A stretch of DNA of 64,000 nt from Lachnospiraceae bacterium. Lineage in GTDB: Bacteria; Bacillota; Clostridia; Lachnospirales; Lachnospiraceae. A program made the position numbers and the translations under genes. The stretch is taken from contig CAJTHM010000025.1 of assembly GCA_910576125.1 (NCBI GenBank), positions 1-64,000 on the forward strand. The letters are read 5' to 3'. This document shows, in pieces, positions 53,675 through 61,912 of this stretch. Every line of letters starts with the position of its first letter. The first letter of the stretch is position 1. Below the pieces are notes generated by a model. That model was not told the origin of the DNA, searched no databases, and saw only the letters and a program-made list of their open reading frames with translations.

Positions 53675-55132
53675 TCATATGCCGCCACCCAGTTTCTGAT
53701 GATTATATAAAAATTCAATGTTAAAACATACGCCTTGTTGGGTATTCCTTATCTGATAGTCCGCTCCATGCTGCTCCAGAATCATCTTTACAATATAAAG
53801 TCCCAATCCGCTGCCACCCGTTTGTCGGCTGCGTGACCGTTCCACCCGGTAGAAAGCGTCAAAGAGTTTTGGTATGTCATCTTCCGGCAAATGAACCCCC
53901 ATGTTCTCTATGGAAAATTGTATCCTCCCGCTCCTGGAATGAGCCGTAACAAAAATATCACTGCCTTCCGGCGAATAATGGATTGCATTGGAAACAAGGT
54001 TATTTACCACTTTCCCCAAGAGTGCTTTGTCTCCCCGGAGCATCAGCCCATTCTGTATATCCTCATGCCATTCCTGCCCCTTGCCTACAATCATATCTTC
54101 AAATAGTCCATACTCACTTTTTATCATGTCTGAAAAATCAAATATTTCCTCCTGCAAGGCAGTTTCTGATGATTTGATGCGGGAAACAGTCAGGATTTCC
54201 TGCACCATCCCTCCCATTGCTTTTACCACTTCAAGAGAACGAGCAAGATATTTATCACGTTCTTTGTATTTCCCCACATTCAGCAGCATCCCTTCAAGTT
54301 GCCCCTTAATGACTGTGATTGGTGTTTTCAGTTCATGGGATACTGCCGAAAAGAAATCAAGCTGTGCCTGTTCCAACATACGCTCCCGCTCAATGTCCGC
54401 TTCCAACCGGCTGTTTGCCGCCTGCAGTTCACTGAGCGCCGAAGACAATTTCCGGGCCATTTCATTCAGGCTGTGCGCCAGTATCCCTAATTCGTCGGAG
54501 CGGCTTTCCGTACAATCCCATGAAAAGTCAAGGTCGGACATTTTTTCTGACACCCTGCTGATCTCTATGACAGGCTTTGTGACATACCTAGAATAAAGTG
54601 CTGCACCTATGGCTGAAATGAATATCACCATGACCAACAGAGGCGGGACTATATTGCCGATGGTATCCATCAGCCGATTTACCGGCTCTGCGTCTCCGGC
54701 AACAGACAGGGTATAGACCATCCCGGAATCACTGAAACGAAACAGGTAGCTGTGCGTTACCCCATACGCAGAAGGCGCCCCTTCAAAAACAATGCCGTCA
54801 CGAACCGCACCCGGGAAATCCGTGTTATGCTGTGAGGGCAATGCAATCTCCCTTCCGCCCTCATCATACAACTGGAGCAGCACATCATTGTTCAGCAGAA
54901 ATTCGTCAAACAGAATCCCACTTTCCTCTCCCGCAGTAAACTCCAGTTCTGAAATGAATGCATTCACTTCCTTATCCAGTGCTGCATCCAGATCTGTGCT
55001 GTATGATTCTGGAACCAGCCATGCGATAAAGCAGTAGGTGGCCAGGCAGCTTATCACCATCAGCAGGCAGGTTACGGCAAATATTTTAATAAACAGGCTT
55101 TTCTTTCCCCTCTTTTTCAATTTTATATCCAA
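53675..55132 (-). CDS. sensor histidine kinase (VanS-like)
   Basis: 485 residues. Two membrane helices (about 12-37 and 160-185) enclose a ~120-residue external sensor; a HAMP domain (RYVTKPVIEISRVSEKMSDLDFS) follows, then H-box FFSAVSHELKTPI (~265), N-box NNLVSNAIHYSP, F-box LFDAFYRVERSR and G2 GGSGLGLYIVKMIL. The G1 box is ENMGVH, as in many VanS-type kinases. It overlaps the response regulator gene by 47 bp. The signal is unknown; no van resistance genes are nearby. Confidence 0.9.
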   Translation of the reverse strand: MDIKLKKRGKKSLFIKIFAVTCLLMVISCLATYCFIAWLVPESYSTDLDAALDKEVNAFISELEFTAGEESGILFDEFLLNNDVLLQLYDEGGREIALPSQHNTDFPGAVRDGIVFEGAPSAYGVTHSYLFRFSDSGMVYTLSVAGDAEPVNRLMDTIGNIVPPLLVMVIFISAIGAALYSRYVTKPVIEISRVSEKMSDLDFSWDCTESRSDELGILAHSLNEMARKLSSALSELQAANSRLEADIERERMLEQAQLDFFSAVSHELKTPITVIKGQLEGMLLNVGKYKERDKYLARSLEVVKAMGGMVQEILTVSRIKSSETALQEEIFDFSDMIKSEYGLFEDMIVGKGQEWHEDIQNGLMLRGDKALLGKVVNNLVSNAIHYSPEGSDIFVTAHSRSGRIQFSIENMGVHLPEDDIPKLFDAFYRVERSRSRQTGGSGLGLYIVKMILEQHGADYQIRNTQQGVCFNIEFLYNHQKLGGGI

Positions 55133-55775
55133 CTCCCCGGATTGTCTCTATGTAGTCAATGTCCAGCTTTTTACGGAGATTTTTGATATGCGTGTCAACC
55201 ACCCTCTCATCCCCGTAAAAATCGTACTTCCACAGTTTGTTCAGGAAATGCTGCCGTGAAAGCACCTTCCCCTGATTCAACAGCAGCTCTTTCAATACCT
55301 CAAATTCCCTTTGTGTCAGGTCATATTCCACATCCCCGGCGTAAATCCGGTAACCATCCATATCCAAAGTAAGCCCTTTGTAATGGAGCAATGCACTTTC
55401 GCCATCCTCCCGGTTTCCGGTCCGCCGCAGGACAGCCGCTATTTTTCGCAGCAGCACCGGCATGGAAAAGGGTTTTGTTACATAGTCGTCGGCCTGCAGG
55501 TCCAGCCCTTTAATCTGGTCTCCTTCACTGCCCAGGGCCGTCAGCATAATAATGGGAACCTGTGACTGTTTCCGGATCAGTTCGCAGACAGTGAACCCAT
55601 CTATTTTAGGCAGCAGGATGTCCAGCAGAATCAGGTCATAAAGATTCTTCGCAAACATATCCACAGCTGCCACGCCATCACCTGCAATATCGGCCTTATA
55701 TCCTGCCTCCTGCAAAAATTCCTGCAGAAGTTCCTGAATATCCATATCATCTTCAACAATTAAAATCCTCTGCAT
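55086..55775 (-). CDS. OmpR family response regulator (VanR-like)
   Basis: 229 residues from the ATG at 55775 (MQRILIVEDDMDIQ), with GGAGGTG before it. Receiver with Asp in LILLDILLPKIDG (~54), Thr in IIMLTALG and Lys in VTKPFSMP; the winged helix reads YDLTQREFEVLKELLLNQGKVLSRQHFLNKLW and ERVVDTHIKNLRKKLD, ending ETIRGVGYK. Two direct repeats in its promoter (55819-55837) suggest autoregulation. Confidence 0.93.
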   Translation of the reverse strand: MQRILIVEDDMDIQELLQEFLQEAGYKADIAGDGVAAVDMFAKNLYDLILLDILLPKIDGFTVCELIRKQSQVPIIMLTALGSEGDQIKGLDLQADDYVTKPFSMPVLLRKIAAVLRRTGNREDGESALLHYKGLTLDMDGYRIYAGDVEYDLTQREFEVLKELLLNQGKVLSRQHFLNKLWKYDFYGDERVVDTHIKNLRKKLDIDYIETIRGVGYKIEKEGKEKPVY

Positions 55776-55800
55776 GGTATCACCTCCACACTCTTTAACC

Positions 55801-55837
55801 ATCATACCATACTTTTTTGTAGTTTGTGTGTAGTTTG
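55801..55837 (-). promoter_or_regulatory. RR-HK promoter with direct-repeat operator
   Basis: On the minus strand CAAACTAC occurs twice (55837-55830 and 55826-55819) with an 11-bp period, 12 bp before the -10 box TATGAT (55806-55801). The repeats cover the -35 position, the usual arrangement for an OmpR-type activator. Confidence 0.65.
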
Positions 55838-55865
55838 CCTAAGTTATATAAAACCATCGCCTCTG

Positions 55866-56237
55866 TCATTCCATTTCCTTGAACGTGCCGGCCATGACCT
55901 CCACGCCGCTCTCCTTTGCTTTCCCCGCAAGGCACCCGTCAAAATGACTGCGCCATACATTCAGCCCCTCCTGCTCGAAGCGGTATTCTTTCCCTGTATC
56001 ATTTGTGAATATCATGCCCCTGTTCTCTGTCGGGGTACACATGGCAGATTCCGGCACATCCTCCCCGAAATAACTTTTCACAAGTTCCATTGATTTCTTT
56101 ATCAGAACGCCCGAACAGGACTTATACCTTGGCATTTTGAACTTCTCCACCAAGAGAACCTTATAGTCTTTTTCCGCTAAAGCCTAGGCAACCGTGCATC
56201 CCGCAGGCCCCGCTCCGACCACTATCACATCATACAT
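55866..56237 (-). pseudogene. FAD-dependent oxidoreductase (geranylgeranyl-reductase-like), amber stop and truncated
   Basis: Starting at the ATG at 56237 (GAGAGGATGATA upstream), the frame reads MYDVIVVGAGPAGCTVA, a TAG at 56184-56186, then ALAEKDYKVLLVEKFKMPRYKSCSG and EYRFEQEGLNVWRSHFDGCLAGKAKESGVEVMAG. The FAD-binding GxGPAG motif and the conserved Cys-Ser-Gly are intact. The protein ends after ~124 codons, where full members have ~370-400. The last ~50 bp belong to a block repeated at 42.6 kb. A clear remnant unless TAG is read through. Confidence 0.78.
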
Positions 56238-56682
56238 CCGTATATCATCCTCTCTGCTGTTTTCTATTACTTCGGCAGAAAGCCGTTCCTGCTAAAGCAA
56301 AAGCATCCTCTGAATTATACCATAAAAATTTTCTGTTTTTCACCCGCTGGCACTAAACGACTATTTTTCGGGAATGGAAAGCAGGGGCCATTGGATGAGT
56401 ATATCCGCTGCCGCTTCATCAATGTACATACGCTGTCCTCTTGCCACTTGTGCATTTAAGACTTTACGGAAATATCATACTGAAAGATGGCGACCGCGAA
56501 ATGCTGATGCTTTTAACTCACAAGTGAAATTTATAGTAGGATTTTTTAAGTGTCAGTACCATTCAGCTTCTTCCGTCACCCAGAATCTAATCCTCGCCCC
56601 TGTTCAATTCTTTTTTCGTTAAGCGCTTTTCAAAGCAACAGCTTTATCTCAATTTTGGCGCTATCGCCTTTTTTATTGTTCT
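56238..56682. other. gap without an intact gene; weak promoter and plus-strand terminator
   Basis: A TATAAT-like box on the minus strand near 56319 could drive the flavoprotein remnant. A minus-strand reading near 56380-56460 (VLNAQVARGQRMYIDEAAAD) looks protein-like but has no start. GGCG/CGCC followed by TTTTTT at 56657-56676 is a small terminator on the plus strand. Nothing else is recognised. Confidence 0.4.
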
Positions 56683-57492
56683 TCACAGATTCTCTGCTCT
56701 CTTTATTTCATTGGAAATTCCTTCTGCAATTCTCTGTGCCAAACTTTCCTGATAATCGTCATCCAACAGCTTTTGACTCTCAGAATAATTTGAGAGGAAT
56801 CCCATTTCTACCAAGACAGCGGGCATTTGCGTGTTTCGCAAAACATAATAGCCCTCTGTTTTCGCGTGCCTCGTTTCAATATCCTCGCTTAGCGAAACTG
56901 CGTCGATGATACTTTCTGCATATCTTTTACTTTCTGTCGCACTTGAATTGTCGTAATAACATTCCAAGCCTGCTATCCGGGCATCTTCCTCATAGTAATT
57001 GCAATGAAGACTGATAAAGAAATCCGCATTGGAGTCATTTGCAACAGAAGTACGATCTGCAAGGCTTATATTTTCATCGGAGCTTCTGGTCAGAATAACT
57101 TCTATATTGTCATTCTCCAGAATAGCTTTCAGCTTCCATGCAACCGAAAGGTTAATATCCTTTTCTACTGCCTTGCCGCTGACAGTACCTCCGTCAATTC
57201 CTCCATGCCCTGCATCCACGACAACACAAAACCCCGGGGCGTTATTCTCTGTTGAAGCAACAGGGGCAGCATCGTTGCCTGCGTTTCTATCTGTGTATAT
57301 ATCCGTGTATTTATTTACCTTTTCATCTTCCTTTGTAAATCTCTCGTATATGTAAAGACATCCGCAAACCATAAGTATCATCATTATAATCGGTATCAGT
57401 ATGACGATCGCCCTCAGCAGATACGCAATCATAAGCCGCTTAATCTTTCTCTTCCTGAGTCTTTTCCTCTTTCCGTATTGTTTCCTGTTCAT
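56683..57492 (-). CDS. N-acetylmuramoyl-L-alanine amidase (Amidase_3), membrane-anchored
   Basis: 269 residues. A basic N-terminus and one membrane helix (about 24-50) anchor the enzyme, followed by a short linker and the Amidase_3 domain (about 87-265). Zinc ligands and catalytic residues are visible: VVVDAGHGGIDGG (His), KAVEKDIN (Glu), FISLHCN (His) and VLVEMGFLSN (Glu). It cleaves the bond between muramic acid and L-Ala in peptidoglycan. It lies 48 bp after the permease-lipoprotein gene on the same strand, so may be the last gene of that operon. Confidence 0.92.
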   Translation of the reverse strand: MNRKQYGKRKRLRKRKIKRLMIAYLLRAIVILIPIIMMILMVCGCLYIYERFTKEDEKVNKYTDIYTDRNAGNDAAPVASTENNAPGFCVVVDAGHGGIDGGTVSGKAVEKDINLSVAWKLKAILENDNIEVILTRSSDENISLADRTSVANDSNADFFISLHCNYYEEDARIAGLECYYDNSSATESKRYAESIIDAVSLSEDIETRHAKTEGYYVLRNTQMPAVLVEMGFLSNYSESQKLLDDDYQESLAQRIAEGISNEIKRAENL

Positions 57493-57540
57493 TGCCGCAT
57501 TTGTTCCTCAATCTGGAATAAGTCAATACCCCCGCGGGAA

Positions 57541-59550
57541 TCAATGGCTTTTTGGTAAAACGATTTCCTCACCGCTTTCTTTTGATAACACATAAATATT
57601 TCCTGTATCACAGGTAACAGACATTGCAGGTATATGACTGATCAATTTCTTGTTATTCCCGTCCTTGCCGCAGGAATACAAGCCTCCGCCGTCCGTCCTG
57701 GAGACATAATAGATTGACTGCTCATCCATGCAGAAATCATATGCAACTATATTTTCATAAGTGTAAGTTTCATTATCGGAAACGTCATATCTTGTCAAAA
57801 CCCCCTGTTCATTTTTGTAAAAGATGCTTTCCCCGTCGAATGAAATATTTCCGTTTACAGGAATGTCCAGCTTTACAGTTTTTCCGGTATACCGGTTTAC
57901 TTTTGTTACGCCATCGTTGCCAATGAAAAACAGATTGTCGTCATTCAGGAAAAAAGCCTGGTGAAAATCCAGGAACTTCCATTTATCCCCCGTTTCATAG
58001 TCAATGCCCAAAAGAGAACGCCCGGAATTCGTCATCTGCTCAAAGATTGTTTTTTCCTCAAAGGTATCCAGATTCAGCTCTACAACCGACACTTTCGTTA
58101 TATTGCTGTTATAGTTTCCCACCCGGTTGACATAGCTTTCCATAACCGATGTGGTGTAATACAGATATGGCGGACACACATAAAACGCACATATTTTTTC
58201 GTCATCAGAAAATACCCCAAACATAGGGGAACGTGCTAAAGGATATGTTTCTCCCATGGAAGTATTTTTGAGAAAATACTCAAAATTCTCTTCATCCCGT
58301 ATGATTTCATAACCCATACAGTCATAGGCTGCCGATGAATTATAGACAACGCTTCCCGTTTTTCCACGGCCTGAACATCCCGTCACTGCCAATGCCAGGC
58401 CAAACATGACAACGAAAGCCGCCCCACGCTTCTTCTGCCCTGATTTCATCAGCCAACTGTTAGAATTGCGCCGTAAAATCCAGACAACGGCCAAAGCACA
58501 CAAAAGCACGGATACAGAGAGCAGGGGCAATAGCGTAACCGTGCCAACCTCCGCAAAAATAATTTTCTCATCACCCGTCAGGGCATCGCTCATAACAATA
58601 TCCCCTGCAAAAAAGTCTGTTCCAAGCAGAAACGGCAGAGGCAGAGGCAGACGGTAAATGCTGGTCTTCGATAAGCCTATATAGGGAATCATCACGGACA
58701 CCGCACCAGCCAACAGGGTGACCGCATACTTTTTTGCCAAAACGGAAATGAGCATCAGGAGTATGGCAAGAAACATACCGCCAAACATCCGGAGCAGCCC
58801 TATGGATACATATCCCTCCAGCAGGGACATCCCCTTGCTGCTGCCTGCAAAGTAACGAATGCTCTGAATCGGATAATCCCCATCCGGCAGTCCGTATTTG
58901 AACCTGTAAAATCCGTATTCCATAAGCGAAATGCAAAGCGACAGGAAAAGGACAACCGTGGTAATAATGAGCAGCTTATACAGAGCGCTTTTTCGCCCCT
59001 CCCTTGCGGTCAGGATCAGGGTGTCCATCTGGCAGCTGTACTCAGAACAGAAAACAGGCGTAACGATCAGCAAAATGCCAAGGAAGAGAATGAAATTAAG
59101 CGTACCCTTGCCAAGAAGCCCCATCCATCCGTTTGTCTGGAGAAAACAGCGGTTCCCCGGGTTTTCGCAGATATAGAGATACTGCCGATAGATAACCTCA
59201 AATCCATTTTGACGCTCCAGAACCTTCTCTATTTCCCGGCTCTCCTTTTTATATTCACTTTCACCGATCTTCCCGTCATAGTAGTTCTCCAAAAGGCTGT
59301 TCTGCCTCTCCTTCGCTTCCGCAATCCTCTCCGCCTCCTGCTCCAGATAAAGGGAAGATTCCTCGGTGCAGTATCCGTTTACCTTTTCCAGATACCATTC
59401 ATATTCCTTTTTATACTGCTCCATCGCTATGTCTGCGGGGTTGTCGGACAAGGCAAGCCAGACCGTGCCAAGGAGCAGGACAAGGGCAATATAGAACAGC
59501 CCCCTTTGCCAGAGCATAATCTTTTTTACTTCATACATAAATCCAGACAT
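57541..59550 (-). CDS. ABC-2 type permease fused to a lipoprotein-like beta-propeller
   Basis: 669 residues from the ATG at 59550 (MSGFMYEVKKIML), with AGGAGG at good spacing; the 19 codons before it are in repeat B2. Residues 1-385 form an ABC-2 permease: helix one, a ~130-residue external coiled region (YLEQEAERIAEAKERQNSLLEN), then five helices including TPVFCSEYSCQMDTLILTARE. Next comes KRGAAFVVMFGLALAVTGCSG, a perfect lipoprotein signal peptide with lipobox (Cys ~391), then a propeller-like part (DDEKICAFYVCPPYLYY; NLFFIGNDGVTKVNRYTGK). This looks like a fusion of a permease gene with a lipoprotein gene, as homologous parts are separate upstream. Processing at the internal lipobox is possible. 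Confidence 0.75.
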   Translation of the reverse strand: MSGFMYEVKKIMLWQRGLFYIALVLLLGTVWLALSDNPADIAMEQYKKEYEWYLEKVNGYCTEESSLYLEQEAERIAEAKERQNSLLENYYDGKIGESEYKKESREIEKVLERQNGFEVIYRQYLYICENPGNRCFLQTNGWMGLLGKGTLNFILFLGILLIVTPVFCSEYSCQMDTLILTAREGRKSALYKLLIITTVVLFLSLCISLMEYGFYRFKYGLPDGDYPIQSIRYFAGSSKGMSLLEGYVSIGLLRMFGGMFLAILLMLISVLAKKYAVTLLAGAVSVMIPYIGLSKTSIYRLPLPLPFLLGTDFFAGDIVMSDALTGDEKIIFAEVGTVTLLPLLSVSVLLCALAVVWILRRNSNSWLMKSGQKKRGAAFVVMFGLALAVTGCSGRGKTGSVVYNSSAAYDCMGYEIIRDEENFEYFLKNTSMGETYPLARSPMFGVFSDDEKICAFYVCPPYLYYTTSVMESYVNRVGNYNSNITKVSVVELNLDTFEEKTIFEQMTNSGRSLLGIDYETGDKWKFLDFHQAFFLNDDNLFFIGNDGVTKVNRYTGKTVKLDIPVNGNISFDGESIFYKNEQGVLTRYDVSDNETYTYENIVAYDFCMDEQSIYYVSRTDGGGLYSCGKDGNNKKLISHIPAMSVTCDTGNIYVLSKESGEEIVLPKSH

Positions 59551-59564
59551 TTTATCCTCCTGTT

Positions 59565-59666
59565 TATACTGCCTAACGATTTCGCTTGCCGTGAAACCAG
59601 ACTGCATAACGCTGACTGGTTCAATCGCATGATTACATTAGGCAGTATTCAGCGTTATGCAGTATA
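59565..59666. repeat. palindromic element B2 (family AB) inside an operon
   Basis: 102 bp, the inverted copy of B1 with one mismatch (GTGAA versus GCGAA in the second arm, which still pairs as G-U). Ends TATACTGC and GCAGTATA with flanking TA. It lies between two permease genes of the same leftward operon, only 8 bp before the AGGAGG of the downstream gene, so it is transcribed and could affect translation of that gene. Confidence 0.92.
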
Positions 59667-59692
59667 AAGTCGCTGCGCGACAGCACTAAAGG

Positions 59693-59783
59693 GTAAAGTC
59701 ACTTCGGCGCATATTTAATGAGAGGAACTTTCATTCGAAAGGGCACTCATGAAAGTTCCTCTCGTGCGCCTTCGCGACTTTAC
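59693..59783. repeat. 91-bp imperfect palindrome at the 3' end of the ABC-2 permease gene
   Basis: GTAAAGTC (59693) pairs with GACTTTAC (59783), GGCGC with GCGCC, and GAGAGGAACTTTCAT (59720-59734) with ATGAAAGTTCCTCTC (59749-59763) around a ~14-nt loop. Its inner half supplies the last ~20 codons and stop of the permease gene. Unrelated in sequence to elements A, B and C. Confidence 0.8.
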
Positions 59784-60995
59784 CGTCCAGCAGAAAATAT
59801 AAGAGTTCCTTTTAGAAAGCATCATCATTGCCGTTATGGAAACCACCCCTACGGTTATGGCAAAAATAATTGCTGCCTGGTAACTCTGTACCGGATATCC
59901 TGCAAAACTAATAAACTCGGTCTTGCCAAATAGTATGCGGTTAGCAAGCAGCGAATATGGGTTTATGATTTTGAGCCAAGTATTACTGAAACAGCTCTGT
60001 GACGCACCTGTAATAATGAAACACAGGGCTACCCCGAAATCAGCGACAAACGGAACAAGGGCACTGTGCCCAAACAAGGAAATCAATAGAAACACCATGC
60101 TCATGGTCCATACGCCCACTGCCCTTATCACTGCGGACAGAATCGCATATTGCCATAAATTACAGTTTACCGCAGCCGTGCTGAAATTCCTGACAGCATA
60201 CAGCGGAAGATTTCCCCCTTCCGCCGTTCCGAAGAAATACACAAACCCAATATAGTCCACAACCGAAAACCATATGGCCACACTGATTGCAAACAAAGAA
60301 GCCGCAGCAATTTTAGCGAATGTGGTCTTTTTACCGCCGCCCGGATTTGTCAGCAGCAGCATATCCATCTGTGTTTCCTTTTCGCAGACAAAGGTACTGA
60401 CAACCCCATACAGACAAAGAAGTAAAACCAATATGCCCGAAAAATCATAGTTCAGATAATAGTTATACATCTCCTCATAGGCAAAGTCTTTTATGCTCCG
60501 TCCGGAATAAAGGTTATAGATCACACTGTTTTTACGTACTTCTACAGTCTGCCCCCGTTCTTTGTAAACAGCGGCATTTTCCTTTGCCCTCTCTGCCACT
60601 TGAAGCGCATACGTCCGATAATGATAGAAATATTCCATAGGCTCCACATAGTATTTTTCCAGGATATTCCGGTCACTGTATATATTCCCCGTCATCATAT
60701 CCGGACTGTCTTTGGCTGTGCTTGCTGTCATATCAGCCGTAGCGTCTGCTAACGGCTGATATACGGAAAGAAGATGATTGATTTTTTCAGCAGTGATCTC
60801 CCCTCTGTAATCCTCATAAAGCTGCCAATACACGCTGTTCCAACTGCGGCTGTCATTTCCGTCCGCCAGGTAGGAATACGAGTGGAATTCGCTGTTTATT
60901 TTGAACAGGTTCATTACACTGAACAATATGAGTACAACAAGTATCGACCGCTTGCAGAATGATTTGTAAAATTCATATTTGATTAAGCGTGTCAT
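59715..60995 (-). CDS. ABC-2 type permease
   Basis: 426 residues: helix one (SILVVLILFSVMNLF), a ~145-residue external region, then five helices with the cytoplasmic segment VCEKETQMDMLLLTNPGGGKKTTFAKI typical of ABC-2 permeases. AAGGGAGAGA precedes the ATG. The ATPase gene lies just upstream. The C-terminal ~20 residues (KSRRRTRGTFMSALSNESSSH) are encoded by the palindrome 59693-59783, so the original C-terminus was probably replaced. Confidence 0.82.
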   Translation of the reverse strand: MTRLIKYEFYKSFCKRSILVVLILFSVMNLFKINSEFHSYSYLADGNDSRSWNSVYWQLYEDYRGEITAEKINHLLSVYQPLADATADMTASTAKDSPDMMTGNIYSDRNILEKYYVEPMEYFYHYRTYALQVAERAKENAAVYKERGQTVEVRKNSVIYNLYSGRSIKDFAYEEMYNYYLNYDFSGILVLLLCLYGVVSTFVCEKETQMDMLLLTNPGGGKKTTFAKIAAASLFAISVAIWFSVVDYIGFVYFFGTAEGGNLPLYAVRNFSTAAVNCNLWQYAILSAVIRAVGVWTMSMVFLLISLFGHSALVPFVADFGVALCFIITGASQSCFSNTWLKIINPYSLLANRILFGKTEFISFAGYPVQSYQAAIIFAITVGVVSITAMMMLSKRNSYIFCWTVKSRRRTRGTFMSALSNESSSH

Positions 60996-61012
60996 ATTAT
61001 CTCTCCCTTAAC

Positions 61013-61906
61013 TCATTGCCCGCGGAAGTAATACAGAAATACATCTTCCAGGTTAGGGGAAACCTTTACTGCGTCTGAAGCAGGCAGCATATCGCTTACG
61101 ATTCTTACTAAAAAGCGTTCCCCCTGCTGTTTCATATTGCTGACATAATATTGGCTGCCAAGTCTGGCAGCGTCTTCCCCGTTTACTGTCACCTCCCACA
61201 CTTTCCCATAGATATTCTGTTCTAATGTGTCGGTAGTTCCCTGGGTTATTAAGGAGCCATCCTTTAAGATCATAATCTCCTTTGCGATACACTCCACATC
61301 GGAAACGATATGGGTGGCCAGCAAAACTGTCCGCCCCTGCGCGAATTTTGAAATCAGGTTGCGGAAGCGGATACGTTCGCTGGGATCGAGCCCTGCTGTC
61401 GGCTCATCCAAAATAAGAATTTCAGGATCGCCCAGCATCGCCTGGACAATGCCGACCCTCTGCCGCATGCCGCCGGAAAGGGCGCCAATCTTTTTCTCTT
61501 TCGCATCTGAAAGATTGACAATGTCCAGAAGCTCCAAAGCCCATTTTTTTCCCTGTCCGTCAGGGATCCCTTTCAGCGCGCACATATACAGCAGAAAATC
61601 CATCACTGTAAAATCCCGGTAGAAGACAGGATATTGCGGCATATATCCGATTTTTGACAGGAAGTCCTTACCCAGTGTCCCTGCATCCTGTCCGTCAATC
61701 AAAACCGTTCCGCCATCGCTTCCCAAAATACCCACAAAGATATTGATCAGTGTCGTCTTTCCCGCACCGTTAGCGCCCAAAAGCCCATAGACCCCCTCCG
61801 TAAGTTCCGTGGTAAAATCCTTCAGGGCATATATGCCTTTGGCAGACATGCCCAAGGCGCCCCTGCCTTTGTACTGCTTTGAAACATTTCGTAATGATAT
61901 TTTCAT
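61013..61906 (-). CDS. ABC transporter ATP-binding protein (ABC-2/CcmA type)
   Basis: 297 residues from the ATG at 61906 (MKISLRNVSKQY). Walker A GANGAGKTT (~45), Q-loop MPQYPVFY, signature ALSGGMRQRVG, Walker B ILILDEPTAGLDP, and H-loop ATHIVSDVE; the C-terminal ~70 residues form the regulatory extension typical of this class. It is the ATPase for the two ABC-2 permeases encoded directly downstream and follows the propeller lipoprotein gene with a few bases between. Confidence 0.92.
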   Translation of the reverse strand: MKISLRNVSKQYKGRGALGMSAKGIYALKDFTTELTEGVYGLLGANGAGKTTLINIFVGILGSDGGTVLIDGQDAGTLGKDFLSKIGYMPQYPVFYRDFTVMDFLLYMCALKGIPDGQGKKWALELLDIVNLSDAKEKKIGALSGGMRQRVGIVQAMLGDPEILILDEPTAGLDPSERIRFRNLISKFAQGRTVLLATHIVSDVECIAKEIMILKDGSLITQGTTDTLEQNIYGKVWEVTVNGEDAARLGSQYYVSNMKQQGERFLVRIVSDMLPASDAVKVSPNLEDVFLYYFRGQ

Positions 61907-61912
61907 CAAGAA

